Source: Euptelea pleiosperma
Lineage: Eukaryota > Streptophyta > Magnoliopsida > Ranunculales > Eupteleaceae
Assembly (NCBI GenBank): GCA_035048495.1
Contig: CM068553.1
Coordinates: 15,997,190-16,061,189, forward strand
Reading direction: 5' to 3'
Length of the DNA stretch: 64,000 bases
In this document: positions 34,191-46,350 of the stretch, one piece after another
Layout: every line of letters starts with the position of its first letter
Position numbering within the stretch: position 1 is the first letter of the stretch
Position numbers and translations under genes: made by a program
Notes under the pieces: model-generated
What the model was told of the DNA's origin: nothing
What the model saw: the letters and a program-made list of their open reading frames with translations, nothing else
Database searches by the model: none

Positions 34191-35077
34191 AAGTAGTTAC
34201 TCAAACCTCAAGAAGAATATTGTCACCTCCAACTGCAAGACAACATCATTATTCAACACCCTCCCGCATAGCCTGCACATCGTTAGACCCAATAAGAAAC
34301 AAGAATAATCAAAAAATACTTGGAATAAATGGAAGGGTGAGAATGGTGGAGGTTGATTTAAAATATGCTTGAGATTGTTGTTAAAACTATTAGAATGAAA
34401 AAAACATAAGAGAAACGAGAATGAAAAACACAATAAATGAAAATAACTTAAACTTGAATTTAAAACTTATTCATTAAACTAAAAACAAATGCTTACAACG
34501 CTTGTTCAAATACTTTACAACAGAAATAACATTAAACCAAATTAATCTAGAAAGCCATTAAAATATTATCCTAGAAAACATGTAAAGGTAGAGAGGGAAA
34601 GAAAAGAGAGAAAGAAGGTAGGAAGGTTAGAGAGATGAATTAGAGAGAAGCTTACCATTGAAGAGGTAGATGGTGCAACTCCGATTGGATCGACCTCAAT
34701 AGGATTGAGGATTATAGCCTTTGATTGTGGCGGATGGAATGGGCAGCAAGGAGACATTGCTGTTTGACGCTTTGCACCTTGAGCTGGAGGCGTTAATGGT
34801 GAGCTTGTTGGAGAAGAAGGGTGAAGAAGAAGAGAAAGAAAGAAGAAAGAGAGAAAGAGAAGGGGGAGGGAACCAACCCAAGAAGGAGAGATCGTAGATC
34901 TCTTATAGACTTTTTTTTTTTTTTGCTTATTGTAAAAATGATGACCGTTGGATCTAAAGAGATCCAACGGTTGGGAATGGGTTAGTTAGATGAGAGAGAG
35001 AGAGTGATTAGGATAGAGAGAGATGGGGGAGAGAGGAATCGGTCAAGTGAGACCAATTCTCTCTTGTTGTTGCAAAT

Positions 35078-35182
35078 GGGCATGGGAATGGGTCATGGGT
35101 ATGAGTCATGGGCATGGGTCATGGGTCATGGGTATGGGCTTGGGTCATGGGTATGGGCTTGGGTCATGGGCTTAGGTCATGG
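35078..35182 (+). repeat. CATGGG-type minisatellite
   Basis: Imperfect tandem copies of a 6-12 bp unit such as GGGTCATGGGTATGGGCTT. It lies inside the antisense LTR. Confidence 0.9.
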
Positions 35183-35228
35183 GCCAAAATAGATAGAGTG
35201 AGAAATAGGAAAGAGGTGAGAGAAAAAG

Positions 35229-37209
35229 TGTCACGCCCCGAACCTGGGTCTATCAGACCCGACCCGTGGTCAATAACTCAGACCCATGGTCCCGGATGTG
35301 AGGATAAGAAAAGAATTATGAGAATAATCCAATTATTTCATTAATAGGTCTCATCACTACATTATTCAAATAAAAAAATGTCAATGTTTATTACATCATA
35401 GCTTCTAAAGTAATACCTAATACATATTTTCTAAGAAAGCAATAAAGTAAGATATGGATCAATTCTCTGTCGGCTCCGCATGTGCTACGCACCCGCTTCA
35501 TTGGGCAAATCTGAAACATAATAAATAGGTTGAGCTGCGAAGCCCAGTAGGTATACTCCATCACCCTTACTACCATGGGGATGAGAGACTAACCACGGAT
35601 AATCAACAGAAATAATACATAATGTAGATAATGCAATAGGATAATAATAATCAAACCGAATTTAAACATTAAAAGAAAATTCGATGAACATGCATGACAT
35701 AAACACTATGGGGCACACTTTATACAAACAGCGGGCCAAACTATCAAATACCACATGGATCCAAGGGGGTTGAGGCTCTGCACCCCAGGGCTCCGAGCCC
35801 TCATTGCTCTTTAAGGAAAAATCCTAAGGGGTTCGGCACATAACACGGCACGAAACCCTAACCGTGTGTCCATCCACTCTCAATCTTCTTTTTTTTTTTT
35901 TAATCTCATAGAATGATCCATCATATATTAATAGGCAATCATAAAATAACATGACATATATTACAAACAATATACAAATCTGCATTTTTAAGAAGATAAC
36001 AAATATTTTAAAACATGCTCGAATTCTTTCTAACATAACTAATCATGCTTTTGGAAATATAACACATGTAGATTTAACAAAAATATAAGGTTTTTAACTA
36101 ATTAAAAATGTAACATTCAACATATCATATATACACTTTGTATAAAAATAAGCATGGGAATAAAGGGAGGAAATAACCTACCTCTGTTCTTTAAACTAGA
36201 TCTTTGTGATATGTTCGTTTCTTCTCTTCTATCTCCTTTTTGTTCTATGATCTTCCACAAGTATTTTAAAATAAAAAGTTTAGAAAAAAATAAAAAGCCC
36301 TTAAGAAATAGTTTATAGTTTGGGTAATTGGAGGTGAAAAGTTGTTAGAACTTTGGGGTAGCTAATGGCTTAATGAGATGGAGAACCAACACAAGAGAAG
36401 AGAGGGAGAGCTAATGGCTTGATGAAAAGATGGTGTCTCCTATGGCCTTTATATAGCCTTACCAAAGGCTTAGGTTAGCAAGATTAGGTTTAGGTTAGCA
36501 AAGAGGTTTTCAAAAGTGGTAAAGTTAATTAATGATTAAAAGAGTTTCTAACTTAATAAAAAGTGAGGTTTCTAAAGTTAATAAAAAATGAGTTTCTTAT
36601 ATTTAAAGTAAAGTTTTTCTCCCCATAGTGTTTAACAATTTCTACGTAGGAAGAAAAATATTTTCTCTTTCATAGGTGGCATTTTGAAAAATTAAGAATG
36701 CATTATTACATGTGTTATTTTATTCATAATTTATTTTTATTTGTACATGTGGCAGCCATATAAGCAAATGAGTTTCTAAAAAAATTAAATCTAACTAGCA
36801 TAGTCATCTTATTTTTAAATGTTAGGAGTAGGGTGTATGACACAACACAATCACTTAAATATACATACACTATTTATATGTGCTTTAAAACACAAACAAT
36901 TAATTAATTAAGGCCATAAGTTATATGTATATTAAATAATTATAAAATTAACATAAGAATTATAATGCACATATATGGGCCTCAAAGCAGTCTTCAAGTC
37001 ATGGGCCTTATTAAGCCCTTATGGGCCCCATAAGGAGATCACTAAAAAATTCAAAAATTTATTTTTTTCTAAAACTTTTCAAAAGTCAAATATAGTATCT
37101 TATTAGTTAAATAAAGTCAAAGTAGACATAATTAAAGTCTAAAAAGTTAAGAATACCCTAATATATCAAAATGACAGATTGTCTTTTAAGGGAGTTTTAA
37201 GATTTTATA
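35229..37209 (+). mobile_element. Solo LTR (TGTCACGCCCC family), 2.0 kb
   Basis: It starts TGTCACGCCCCGAACC and ends near AAGATTTTATA. AAAAG flanks it on both sides (35224-35228 and 37210-37214). The host LTR of family H is rejoined in register when this segment and one flank are removed, which supports the boundaries even though the final CA has decayed to TA. Open frames inside, such as 35824-36036 on the - strand, are not genes. Confidence 0.75.
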
Positions 37210-37746
37210 AAAAGTACAAAAATAAAAGCCTTGGAGGGTCTTGAACCCTGGTCTTCTTTATTCTCTCTCGTCCGCTCTACGAATAAGTCAAACTTATCCT
37301 TTGATGTCAATTGGTGTGGCCTTTAACACCCAAGTCCTTCTCTTGATCTCTAGATATTCTTCTCTTCCTTAGTCTTTGTTCCGGCTCTACGATCCTCTAG
37401 CTTTGCCCATACATGTCTTCTATCTTTTTATCCTAGCCTGCTGGCTCTTTAAGCTTTGATAGAAGTCTTCTGTGGTTGATAGTGGGTGCCAGTCCTCGAG
37501 AATCGCCCGATAGGGTCTCCTGCAAGTGAAAAAGCATGTAATGAGATTCAACTAAAATGGCTTGATACTGGATTATCCGAAATGCATTTATTTCATGTAA
37601 ATAGTCAATTTTCGTCTAAAGAATGCATTCTACGCAATGGAAGAAACTCTTATGTGGAAAAGTCGACGAAAAGACAAGTTTTATGTAGAAAAATACAATA
37701 TCGCTATAAGGATAATGGCTTAAAATAAATACTTTTGAGCAAATAT

Positions 37747-39845
37747 CACAACTCCCAACTAGCATATTGCCAATCCTTGGCAATTATTGCGAAATAAGTG
37801 AGTGAAAGAGGGCTAGGCATAACATGCTAGAAAACTTATTTGCATTACTCAGAAAAAACTCTGTTTTGTCAGATTATTTTAAGGATGGAAGAAATCATTC
37901 ACAAATTAAAACTAATCAGCAAAATGTAACACTTCTACAAATGGACCTTCAAATAAAAGATTACTCAGACTCAGTGTGTGTGTGTGTGTTCAACATCATC
38001 CTTATCCGACAGTAGAGATATCTGGATCTCTTTAGAGACTATATGCCTCGACCTCAATCCTCACTTGTATACCACTCAGAAGTGAATCACTCAAATAGTT
38101 TTATACTTTTCTCTCAAACTATATGTAAGGAGATGAACATAGAAACTGGCAAACGTCTCACATATATAGTTCTTGAATGGAGGGTATAAGAAGATTTAAG
38201 AAGATCTCATGATTAGAATGTCATATCACTTAAGAACGTCGGATCAAACTCTATAATTTCTCTTTTCTCCATTCTCCACACTTGATGATGGTGCTAATCT
38301 AGAATCAAATAGGACTTGCATAGGTTGTATTGAGGCTTATGATAGGTTTAGAAAAGGATATTCCGATATTCAAAAATTCTGAGAGAGTATCTCACTGTTC
38401 TTTGTAACTTTTCCCAGGGGTAATATTTTCTTTTTCCAATTTTTGGCTTTTTGGATATTCTTCAACTTTTTTTTTTCATTCTTTTTTTCTGATCATCTTT
38501 CTTTTCAGTTCGAACCATTTGTTTTCTTTTCTTTTCTTTTCTTTTCTTGGTTTCTATCTTTTCATAGTGTAATCATATCAAATACTCTTTGATCTCTCTC
38601 AGAAGTAAGTTGTCGTATTGAATTCTTTTTTTGGATTGGGTTTTTGGTTGATGGGTTAACAAGAAAAGGTTTTCATCAACAGGCTCAAAAATGGTTTCTA
38701 ACGGTTAGATGTTAGGGAAGCTAAAAAGTCTGATTGGCTAGAAAAATGGCCTATATCATTTTTTAGGGTTTTTACTTTAATCTTCGATGTCTCGAATGGA
38801 TATAGAGAAGGTTCTTTATGTAATAATCTGAATTTGATATCGTTCTGAGTTCCATGACCAAAGTAAAGGTTAATGAGATCACTCAATGGAAAATTTGGGG
38901 ACTAGAAGAATCGTGAGTCATCTTGTGACTCAGAATAATTTTATAACTCTCAGAAATGATGAAAAGCTCACTGGGTTAGGTCTCCACAATTGTTCTTTTT
39001 GGATCTCTAGATAATCTCAACTTCGGATAATTCTGACGTTGATATGTGAACATTTTTGCTGAATCTGAGTTTTCAAAGATTTTTCAATCTACTGTAGTAA
39101 TGTTTGCTTTTAAACTGAATGAAGAGCTAATATGTAATTTTTTTCAAAACAGACATCATTTTCAATAAATAGACTTTCCGGAAGGTTTTCACTAATCGAG
39201 TCAGGACATTTTCGAAAATCACATGAAATCACACCCAAAAAACACAAGATTTATCTCTTTTCTTTTTATTTATTTATTTATTATTTTTATTTTTATCAAA
39301 ATGAAAATATGAGTTTTGGTAAAAACCCACCCCCAAACAAAATATAGCACCATATTTGGTGCTCATAACCGGGACATAAAATGATGAAAAATCGGTAAAG
39401 ATGATGCAAAGATTTAGGGAGGATGTTACCAAGTCGGCATAATACGACAGTGTGTGGTACCTGATGATCGGAAGAATGAATGTACCTGCATGTTCAGAGA
39501 TATCACAGTAATAACAAATGCATGAGACTCATGTACTTTAGGAATATCAGAAATGCCTTTCCGAAAGTGCTAAGTTTTACGTCTTCAGCCAGACATGACG
39601 GGGGTATATCAAATACCCCCAACCAGGTTAAAACTCAAGGAAACTGAGTGAATCTGCAGTCTTCTAAGGTGGAACAACGACTGTTATCCTATCCCTTGTC
39701 TAGGTATACCTGTGTAGAACAGGTCTCTCTCAGTGTAGACTGAGAGAAGGACAGTAAGTGCTCTAAGCAGCCTTGCAAAAGCATGTAGTTCAGTAGGGAG
39801 GAATTGAAGCTTCTCAGTAAAAATTGAGAGGATAGGAGTAGTGGG
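37747..39845 (-). mobile_element. Internal region of antisense LTR element, non-coding
   Basis: It adjoins the antisense 3' LTR through the PPT-like sequence and a small stem (TTGCCAAGGATTGGCAA read on - at 37765-37781). A matching layout precedes the antisense LTR at 61981. A (GT)n run lies near 37976 and a (TTTTC)n run at 38522-38548. No reverse transcriptase or integrase motifs were seen. Confidence 0.5.
38522..38548 (+). repeat. (TTTTC)n microsatellite
   Basis: Five to six TTTTC units. Confidence 0.9.
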
Positions 39846-40619
39846 TTAACGTTCTTTGACCATGGTTAGCAGAGCCGTAAACTCATTGAGTTTACCGGGA
39901 ATGTATCTGAATAGAGCAGACTCCTGTAGATCAGTAATATCATAATTGTCTGACTTCGAGATGAAGTCAGGCGCAAAGTGTTCTTGACACTGGGAGAGTT
40001 TTTCCTCAAGAGAGTCTTGAACAAGACTCTCTACAGCATATGGTGTATCGACAATATTGACGTATGTTGGCTGTTCAAAAATGGTAACCTCTGCTTTGAG
40101 GTTGTAAAATGCTGTCAACATGTTATCGTCCCCACTCCCAATGTGTGCATCAAGGATGGTGAGGAACGGTGGGGCCTAAACAACTGGGACCGCACTATCT
40201 CGACAGTGCTCAGTGTTTGGAATGCCTGCTTCAGGTACAGACAATGAAGCATCAGAAGTAGATGATTCCTCTAAGCTAGGTTCAGAAGTCGGTGCTTCGA
40301 ATGACACCGAAGATGGAGACTCTGGCTCATCAATATTGTAATCCGATCCTTTGTTTATAGCATCCTCAATTTCCTCTTGTAAAGTCTGGTACTTGGTCCA
40401 GCTGCGCGACTCCTCATTATGGACTGTGTCCATGGTATTCTCCTCTAGATAAGCCATAAGTTGTCCATCGTCTTCAGGGTCACTACCAACAAAGTCCATA
40501 CCAATCCAATCAAAACCTGCAATTCCAACAGGGTCAGTATTCTGGCCAACAAAGTACATTTCAAAGTCACCAAAGAGCCCCTCAGAACTTTCAGACTCAA
40601 CAGCTTGTCTCAGCTCCAT
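39846..40619 (-). pseudogene. Unrecognised acidic ORF with one internal TAG
   Basis: Starting at the ATG at 40619, the frame runs 147 codons to TAG at 40178-40176. It then continues in the same frame without another stop to TAA at 39848-39846, giving 257 sense codons with one amber codon. The first part is acidic and Ser/Pro/Glu-rich (PESPSSVSFEAPTSEPSLEE). The second looks more folded (FYNLKAEVTIFEQPTYVNIV, then GKLNEFTALLTMVKER). I do not recognise the family. Orientation and position fit a protein of the antisense LTR element whose 3' LTR ends at 37746. A decayed stop is the simplest reading; readthrough is possible but unsupported. Confidence 0.5.
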
Positions 40620-40639
40620 TTCCCTCTCTAATAGAGAAT

Positions 40640-40805
40640 TGGTGCCTCAGCTTCCCCTAGCTGCAACTCAACCTTCTGTACCCACACCTGGTATAGAAAA
40701 CCTTTTTGCCCAATTCATTACTCAGAGACGATCAAGAGAGAAGGAAAGTCAAGTCTCTAGAGAAGAGACTATGGAGATTAAAGCCTACACAACTAGCACA
40801 AGATG
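40640..40805 (+). other. Short open + strand stretch, unassigned
   Basis: The + strand reads LVPQLPLAATQPSVPTPG, then FAQFITQRRSREKE, before stopping at 40803. It may be a gag fragment joined to the following LTR by a deletion. It is too short to assign. Confidence 0.3.
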
Positions 40806-42100
40806 AAGGCTTGCTCAGTTGCTGAAGCTTGTAGAAGACTAAGTTATAGACCAGGTTTAAGACCCTCTGTCAACTATTTTTATCCAAATTCTCTTTATTT
40901 TCTCCTCTTCTCTCTAAACCTAGATTTCTCTATCCAACATCCAACGGTCATGCTTCATTCTCTATCTCTTCTAGATCCAGTTGCTCACATATCCTCTACC
41001 CATCCATCATCAGATTGGCTAGTAGATCATCAGATCACCCATCTACCATCCGATCGGCCATCCAATCATCATATCTTATTTTCTGCTAATTTAGCAATCA
41101 CATCGCCATCACCTAATTTTGTCGCAAACCTCTTACCCGTTACTTTGTGCCTAACATCATATAAACTCTCTCATGGCACACAGAGCCCACTCTCTCATGG
41201 CCCACTCACATAACCCATTCACTTATAGCCCATGGCCTCAATGGCCCATGAAATAAAAGGTCACACTTGACCTTTTCTCCCTCATCCCTTATTTCTTTCT
41301 CTCATTTGCAAAAGAGGGGAGGACTCTCTCCTCTCCCCATTTCAAGGGATGCCCCCACCTAATCCTAATCCTTATTGAAGATGGATGGTTATACAAGCCA
41401 CTCCTCTTTCTAAAAAAATATGGCTCTCTTTCCCCCATCTTCTCTCTTCTCAACCTCACTTTCTTTACCTCGGGTTACACCCTGTTCTCCCCTTGTTAAG
41501 AAAGGCGTCCAGATTCATTCTGAATTTGGTTCACAAAGGCATCCAGATTCACTCTGCAACTCCTTTACATTGGTAAGTTCTTCTCTTTCCTCTCTCTAAT
41601 CTTCTCTTTTTCTCTCTCTACTACTATTTCTTTCTCTATTTAACCTTTATCTCTCTAACGCTCTTCTTCCTCTCTCTAATTCCTTCTCTCTTTATTTACT
41701 TGCTTTCTAGATAGTTAAATATCTTTATGTTTTACACTTTTAATTTCATGCATTGTAATTTTCTTTGAATTGATTAATGAAAATAGTTTATTTTTCATGC
41801 AAATTTATGTTCTTGATTATTTCCTTCATTCATTATTAGTTGATAAATTTTAATTTAAAATCAAGACAATCATGTTTTTAATCACCAACTCATCATTCTC
41901 ATCCCTACCATCATCTCAAGCATTTTCTTGGTTCACAGTTGTCCTTTACTTGCACTAACAATCGAGTGCGGATCGACATTCGACACAAACCCTGTATAAA
42001 GTCTTAATTTTACAGGATTTGAGTTAATTGGATCATAAATGTGTTGAAGCAAGGGTTTCCATCCAACGATCAGAAAAACCCATCTTTCAACGCCTCCTGG
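40725..42100 (+). mobile_element. Family H LTR, sense, 5'-truncated
   Basis: It aligns with 29280-30600 (AGATTAAAGCC, ACAAGATGAAGGCTTG), then with the C/T-rich leader. It ends with GAGTGCGGATCGACATTCGA near 41965, a sequence also found antisense at 62.25 kb and typical in style of Athila/Tat U5 regions. The first several hundred bases of the LTR are missing on the left. The right boundary is approximate. Confidence 0.6.
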
Positions 42101-42184
42101 CACTACAAAGTAAGAATGAAGACTTTCTTGTATACAGATCCAAAAAATAGGAAGTCTCTATTGAGTCCTAATCCTTTTAAGAAT

Positions 42185-45149
42185 TATCGCGACTCAAACC
42201 CGGAACCCATGACTCGACCCAAAAGAGTATGGATCGAATCCGATATTTGAGGCTGAGGCGCGAGGTACGGATTAAAATAGTATAAATGAAATAGTGAACA
42301 TATGTCTAAGTCAACACACAAGTCAAAATGAACCAATCTCAAAATGATAAATCTCATAAAAGTAAATCTAAAACTTATTTCCGATTACATTCCAAATGTC
42401 AAATAACAACTTACTGAGATAACTAGGAATTCAAATGACTGAAAACAAAACCTAAACATAGTTCTTATTAAAGCAAGTGCTAAAATCCTCTGGCTCCTAT
42501 TACTGAACTGCTAGTCCATCTGGTATCTCTACAAAAAAGCTAAAATAGGTATGGGTTATCAACAACTCAATCGGTTTCGTTCCACCACCCATACTTCTAT
42601 GGGGATGAACGGTTAAAATATGGTAAAAATCATACAATGATCAAAATATGTATCAATGATATTGATAATCAAATAACTGGACTCATTGGGTAAATTCTAA
42701 AACCCCAATGAGTCAAAATTTAAACGAGAGTGCATGGATTGACTAAACAATCGACTTTCTTATGGGCGGGCCATGCCGTTAATTCCACCACAATGATCCA
42801 AGGATGTTTCAGATCTTTTACCATTGGGAGCAGAATGTCCCCATTGCTTTTTAGGCATGCTCTCGAAATTCGAGAGAGCATCCAAGGGGTCGTGGCCCTA
42901 CGATACATCTGAACCCTAAAAAATGATAACAATGAAATAATAACCGTGAGCCTCAATGCATCTTCAATAATAATAATCAACAATACAAGATATAATCCAA
43001 TGATCGACCATGTCTTGATACATGTAGATAAATAAAGGGAGATGCATAAATATCGATATATATGCTTTTCAACATAAATTGAAATAAATTTTCTATTTTA
43101 AACACATGTATTTAATATTATAATATTTGAAAACATATCCATAGAAGTAAGAGACCGGGAACAAAATCCTACCTTCGCTTGCTATCCGATTAAGTATAAT
43201 TCTTTCATTGTCTCCTTCGCATAATTCGAGTCACTCAATTTACTTGTCAAATGAATTATTTTATTATTGCATCGTAAAGTATCGAACAACTCCTAGATGC
43301 GTTTAGCAAGTTGCACTTGATCATGTTAATAAAATATCAGATTGTGAGTATATGTATAGACCAAACCGATATGGATTACAGAGATACATCATTATAATAT
43401 GCTAACCTCTTATATATTTAAAAGTTATGCATGGATATACATTGGTTGGAAAAAAAATGATGACGCAGAGTTGATGCCAAGGGAGAGGGTAAGATCCTCA
43501 AATCAATAAACACTCGGGCACAAGTGCCTAGAGGAAGCTCAGGCACGTAAACTGCAGTCATTGGGTGAGTTAGAGAGGCAATCGAAATGCAAACTAAAAG
43601 AGATGTACTCGCCTCCCTCTAGAAAGTTGAATCGTCCACATAGGTCCTACATGTATGGATCCCTCCTTTTCGAGATCCAATAATGGTGATAGGAGAAGGT
43701 GGGCTATGTAACAGAGGAGATGGAAAGGGAAGGAGGGCAAAGTGTCAAGATCGTGAGACACATGGAGTTGTGCAAAGGAATATGAGGCAACCACGCCATC
43801 GGATGATCTTTAACATGCACAGAGTTTAACAAGCCAAAAAGAATTGTTTTATAATGTCCATGAAGATGGACATAGAAGAGGAAAAATCAATCCCAGAATA
43901 CCGACATGGCATACCCTTATCTTTGCCGTATGGCACAAGAGACAAAAGGTGTCGAATGTTAGAAGGAATCTGCAAGATGCATCGAGGTGCAACCCAAGGA
44001 GGTGAAACTGAGGGCTACTTTGTAATGGACCCAGTGGAAGCGATCATGATGGAGAATAATTGGATAAGAAATAAATAGGAGGACACGTACCTGGTTGATC
44101 AGTTGAAGCAATTAGATGGGGTGTCGACGATCCCATGGTAGAGCATTCTTTCAAACTCTACACGATTGCAACTTCTTGACATATCGATGAGGTTCTTGCT
44201 GATTCGTGTTGCAGATTCTTGAAGTTTAGAGGGTTGAGAGAGGCGGCCAGCAAAGTAGGTAGGACTACAGCCCCTCAACTGACCAAGAGATGGGAGATGC
44301 TTGATAATTGAAGGTGATCTGGAGGAGAGTTGATGATCACACGGTGGAGATCTGGTTACCCAGTTGAAGATCAAGGCAGAGGGATGTGGATACAAGATGA
44401 TGGTTCTCCAAGCTCTAAACTGATTGTTATGGAGTTGCGGCAGAAAGTTTGGATGATGATGAGAAGGACGTCTCACAAAAGAGGCACATATATATAGTTT
44501 GGGTTTAGGCTAAGGAAGAGGTTCAATCGGATGAAGAGAGTGTGTGTTTTATGGACACTTGTAAAGGTAAGTAAAAGTAAAGAAATATATATAATAGATC
44601 ATGAGGGTGTATGGGTTGGACGGTCGACAAACAAGCATATCGAGTTGCTTGATCTTCAGCGTGTTGGCATTCAATGAAATGGTCGATCTTTAAAGATCAC
44701 ATACAACAAAAGATTGAAGTGTTTCACACGGCCATGAGTACTCTTTGGGTTTTAGGTTCAAGTGTAATATGGGTTTGTGTTGGAATTCTTAGTCTTTAAA
44801 GATATGTTTTCTTTAAGGTAAAAAGAACATATTAATTTCAACAATAACTTAAAGCATAGGTTAAAAAAGCATATATAAAAATAAAGATTAAAGCATTGAT
44901 GATGTCAAAATGACATTTAAAATACATAGAATTCAAACTATTTCAAAGTTTCCGATGGTCCACCAAGCTCATGCGGGTCCCACATGAAAGATCCCTAAAA
45001 TCTTGAATTTTTTTTATTTTCTCTCCAAATTTTCCAAAATTATACAAAGATATTCTGCCAGTTTGATCACGTTATCGGGTGCAGAAAAAATACACGTGAA
45101 TTGACCTAAATATCCAAAATAAGCTAAAGTACCCTTTAAGGGTTTTACA
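42185..45149 (+). mobile_element. 3.0-kb solo LTR (TGTC-type, Ty3/gypsy)
   Basis: It starts TATCGCGACTCAAACCCGG (the usual TG mutated to TA) and ends AAGGGTTTTACA. AGAAT flanks both sides (42180-42184 and 45150-45154). Its length is close to the 13082-16082 LTR, and the beginning shares the CATGACTCGACCC block. No internal domains adjoin. Frames inside, such as those at 42720 and 44099, are not credible genes. Confidence 0.87.
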
Positions 45150-45154
45150 AGAAT

Positions 45155-45794
45155 GAACTTCTCTCAAAATCTATAAACAAGGGTCACGAGCAAAAGTATA
45201 ATATCTCATCTCATCTCATCAGATCTCTAGTTAATATATATGCAATTCTATACATCCATCTTCTTACTTGACAGTTAGAGTGTTGTTACAGGTATCTCCT
45301 GTGTCTGGTAAGTAAAAGAATAAAGATCTCCACTCTTCTTGTCGGAACCGAGTATTGAGGATCATGTGGTGGAGAAATTCTCCCACAGAAAGCATTGTGA
45401 TATCATGATCAAGTTAGTTGGGTCGGCAAGAAATATAATCACGATGGTCATAACATTAGAGATAATTGGCAAACCTTTTCCGAGCGTACGCATATTGTCG
45501 TTATGGGCAGTTCTTCATGATATATTGTGGGAAGTTCTTTTAGACGTGCTTGCCCTTGTTGTGAACGCGATGATATATTCCTGAACTTGAATCAAAACAT
45601 AACTTGACACTTATTCAATTATTCGAAACTTTTTATCTATGGGTTGAATCCGAGTCTGATTTAAACATCTATATATGCTTATTTGAATTGGCATGTGTAT
45701 GCCTTTAGAATGTAATGTTCAGAATTTGTCTCTTTTTTTCCAACAATGTCTGTTTTTATTTTATTCTATAGCTAATTTCAAGTTGAGAGAAGAC
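45155..45794. other. No gene recognised
   Basis: A + strand frame at 45339-45584 has ordinary composition but no recognisable motif. No element termini were seen. Confidence 0.45.
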
Positions 45795-45797
45795 TCA

Positions 45798-46011
45798 GGC
45801 CCTGCTTGGTTCAATGCAAATCGGATGCAATGCACCCACTTGCCATGATTGATTGGGGCATGCAAATGGTTGTCAAGCCCTTACAAACTCTTTAAGAAAA
45901 TGGATGCGAGCATGTGCATACCAAAAACTATGGTAAGTGACTGCAATGCAACACACCGCATTTGCACTAGAGAACAAAATGTATCACAGTGCAGCGAACC
46001 AAGCAAGAGCC
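45798..46011. mobile_element. MITE with GGCCCTGCTTGGTTC ends
   Basis: Left end GGCCCTGCTTGGTTC and right end, reversed, GGCTCTTGCTTGGTTC, flanked by TCA on both sides (45795-45797 and 46012-46014). It is 214 bp and non-coding. Ends and 3-bp duplication suit PIF/Harbinger-type MITEs. Confidence 0.85.
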
Positions 46012-46087
46012 TCAGTAACTCACTCAACTCAGTCAAAGTAATGGGAGTCCGATGAGTTTTATACCAATAGAAGAAGTTCTACACTAT

Positions 46088-46350
46088 AGTTTTAAAAAAC
46101 AGCCGTTATAACAAAAATAACGGCCGTTATAATGAAAATAATAGCCGTTATAACAGATTCGGACCTATCCCATTATGTTTGCACCATTTTAACGTCAGAA
46201 AATAACGACTGCTAATTTTTGAACAAAATTGTTAAAAAAATGTCATTATTTCTGTTATTTTCCCTTTTTGCCTCTGTGCATTACAATCCGTTGTAACGGA
46301 AAAAAATGGTAACACCCCCTGTCCGTTATAACGGCCGCTTTTAAACCTTG
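46088..46350. mobile_element. Fold-back element with GCCGTTATAAC arms
   Basis: The left arm runs AGTTTTAAAAAACAGCCGT with further CCGTTATAAC copies. The right arm, reversed, runs AGGTTTAAAAGCGGCCGT. A partial copy of its right half occurs near 55055-55180 (GTTATTTCTGTTATTTTCC). The superfamily is not certain. Confidence 0.65.

Larger units (their letters stand above)
34200..37746 (-). mobile_element. Antisense family H LTR, interrupted by a solo LTR
   Basis: On the - strand it starts at about 37746 with TGATATTTGCTCAAAAGT and TTTTAAGCCATTATCC, like the copy at 28907. It runs to 37210, is interrupted by the LTR at 35229-37209, and resumes at 35228. The resumed part shares the family's C/T-rich leader (34560-34900, read in reverse) and a TATA-like GTCTATAAGAG. 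A PPT-like AGTTGGGAGTTG immediately precedes the start, so this is a 3' LTR with internal sequence at higher coordinates. The left end is approximate. Frames such as 34566-34967 are Ser/Pro-rich by composition and not credible genes. Confidence 0.7.

Noticed and set aside
39846..40619. An integrated plant virus protein
   Set aside because: No capsid, movement or polymerase motif is visible; only its position in an LTR element can be supported.
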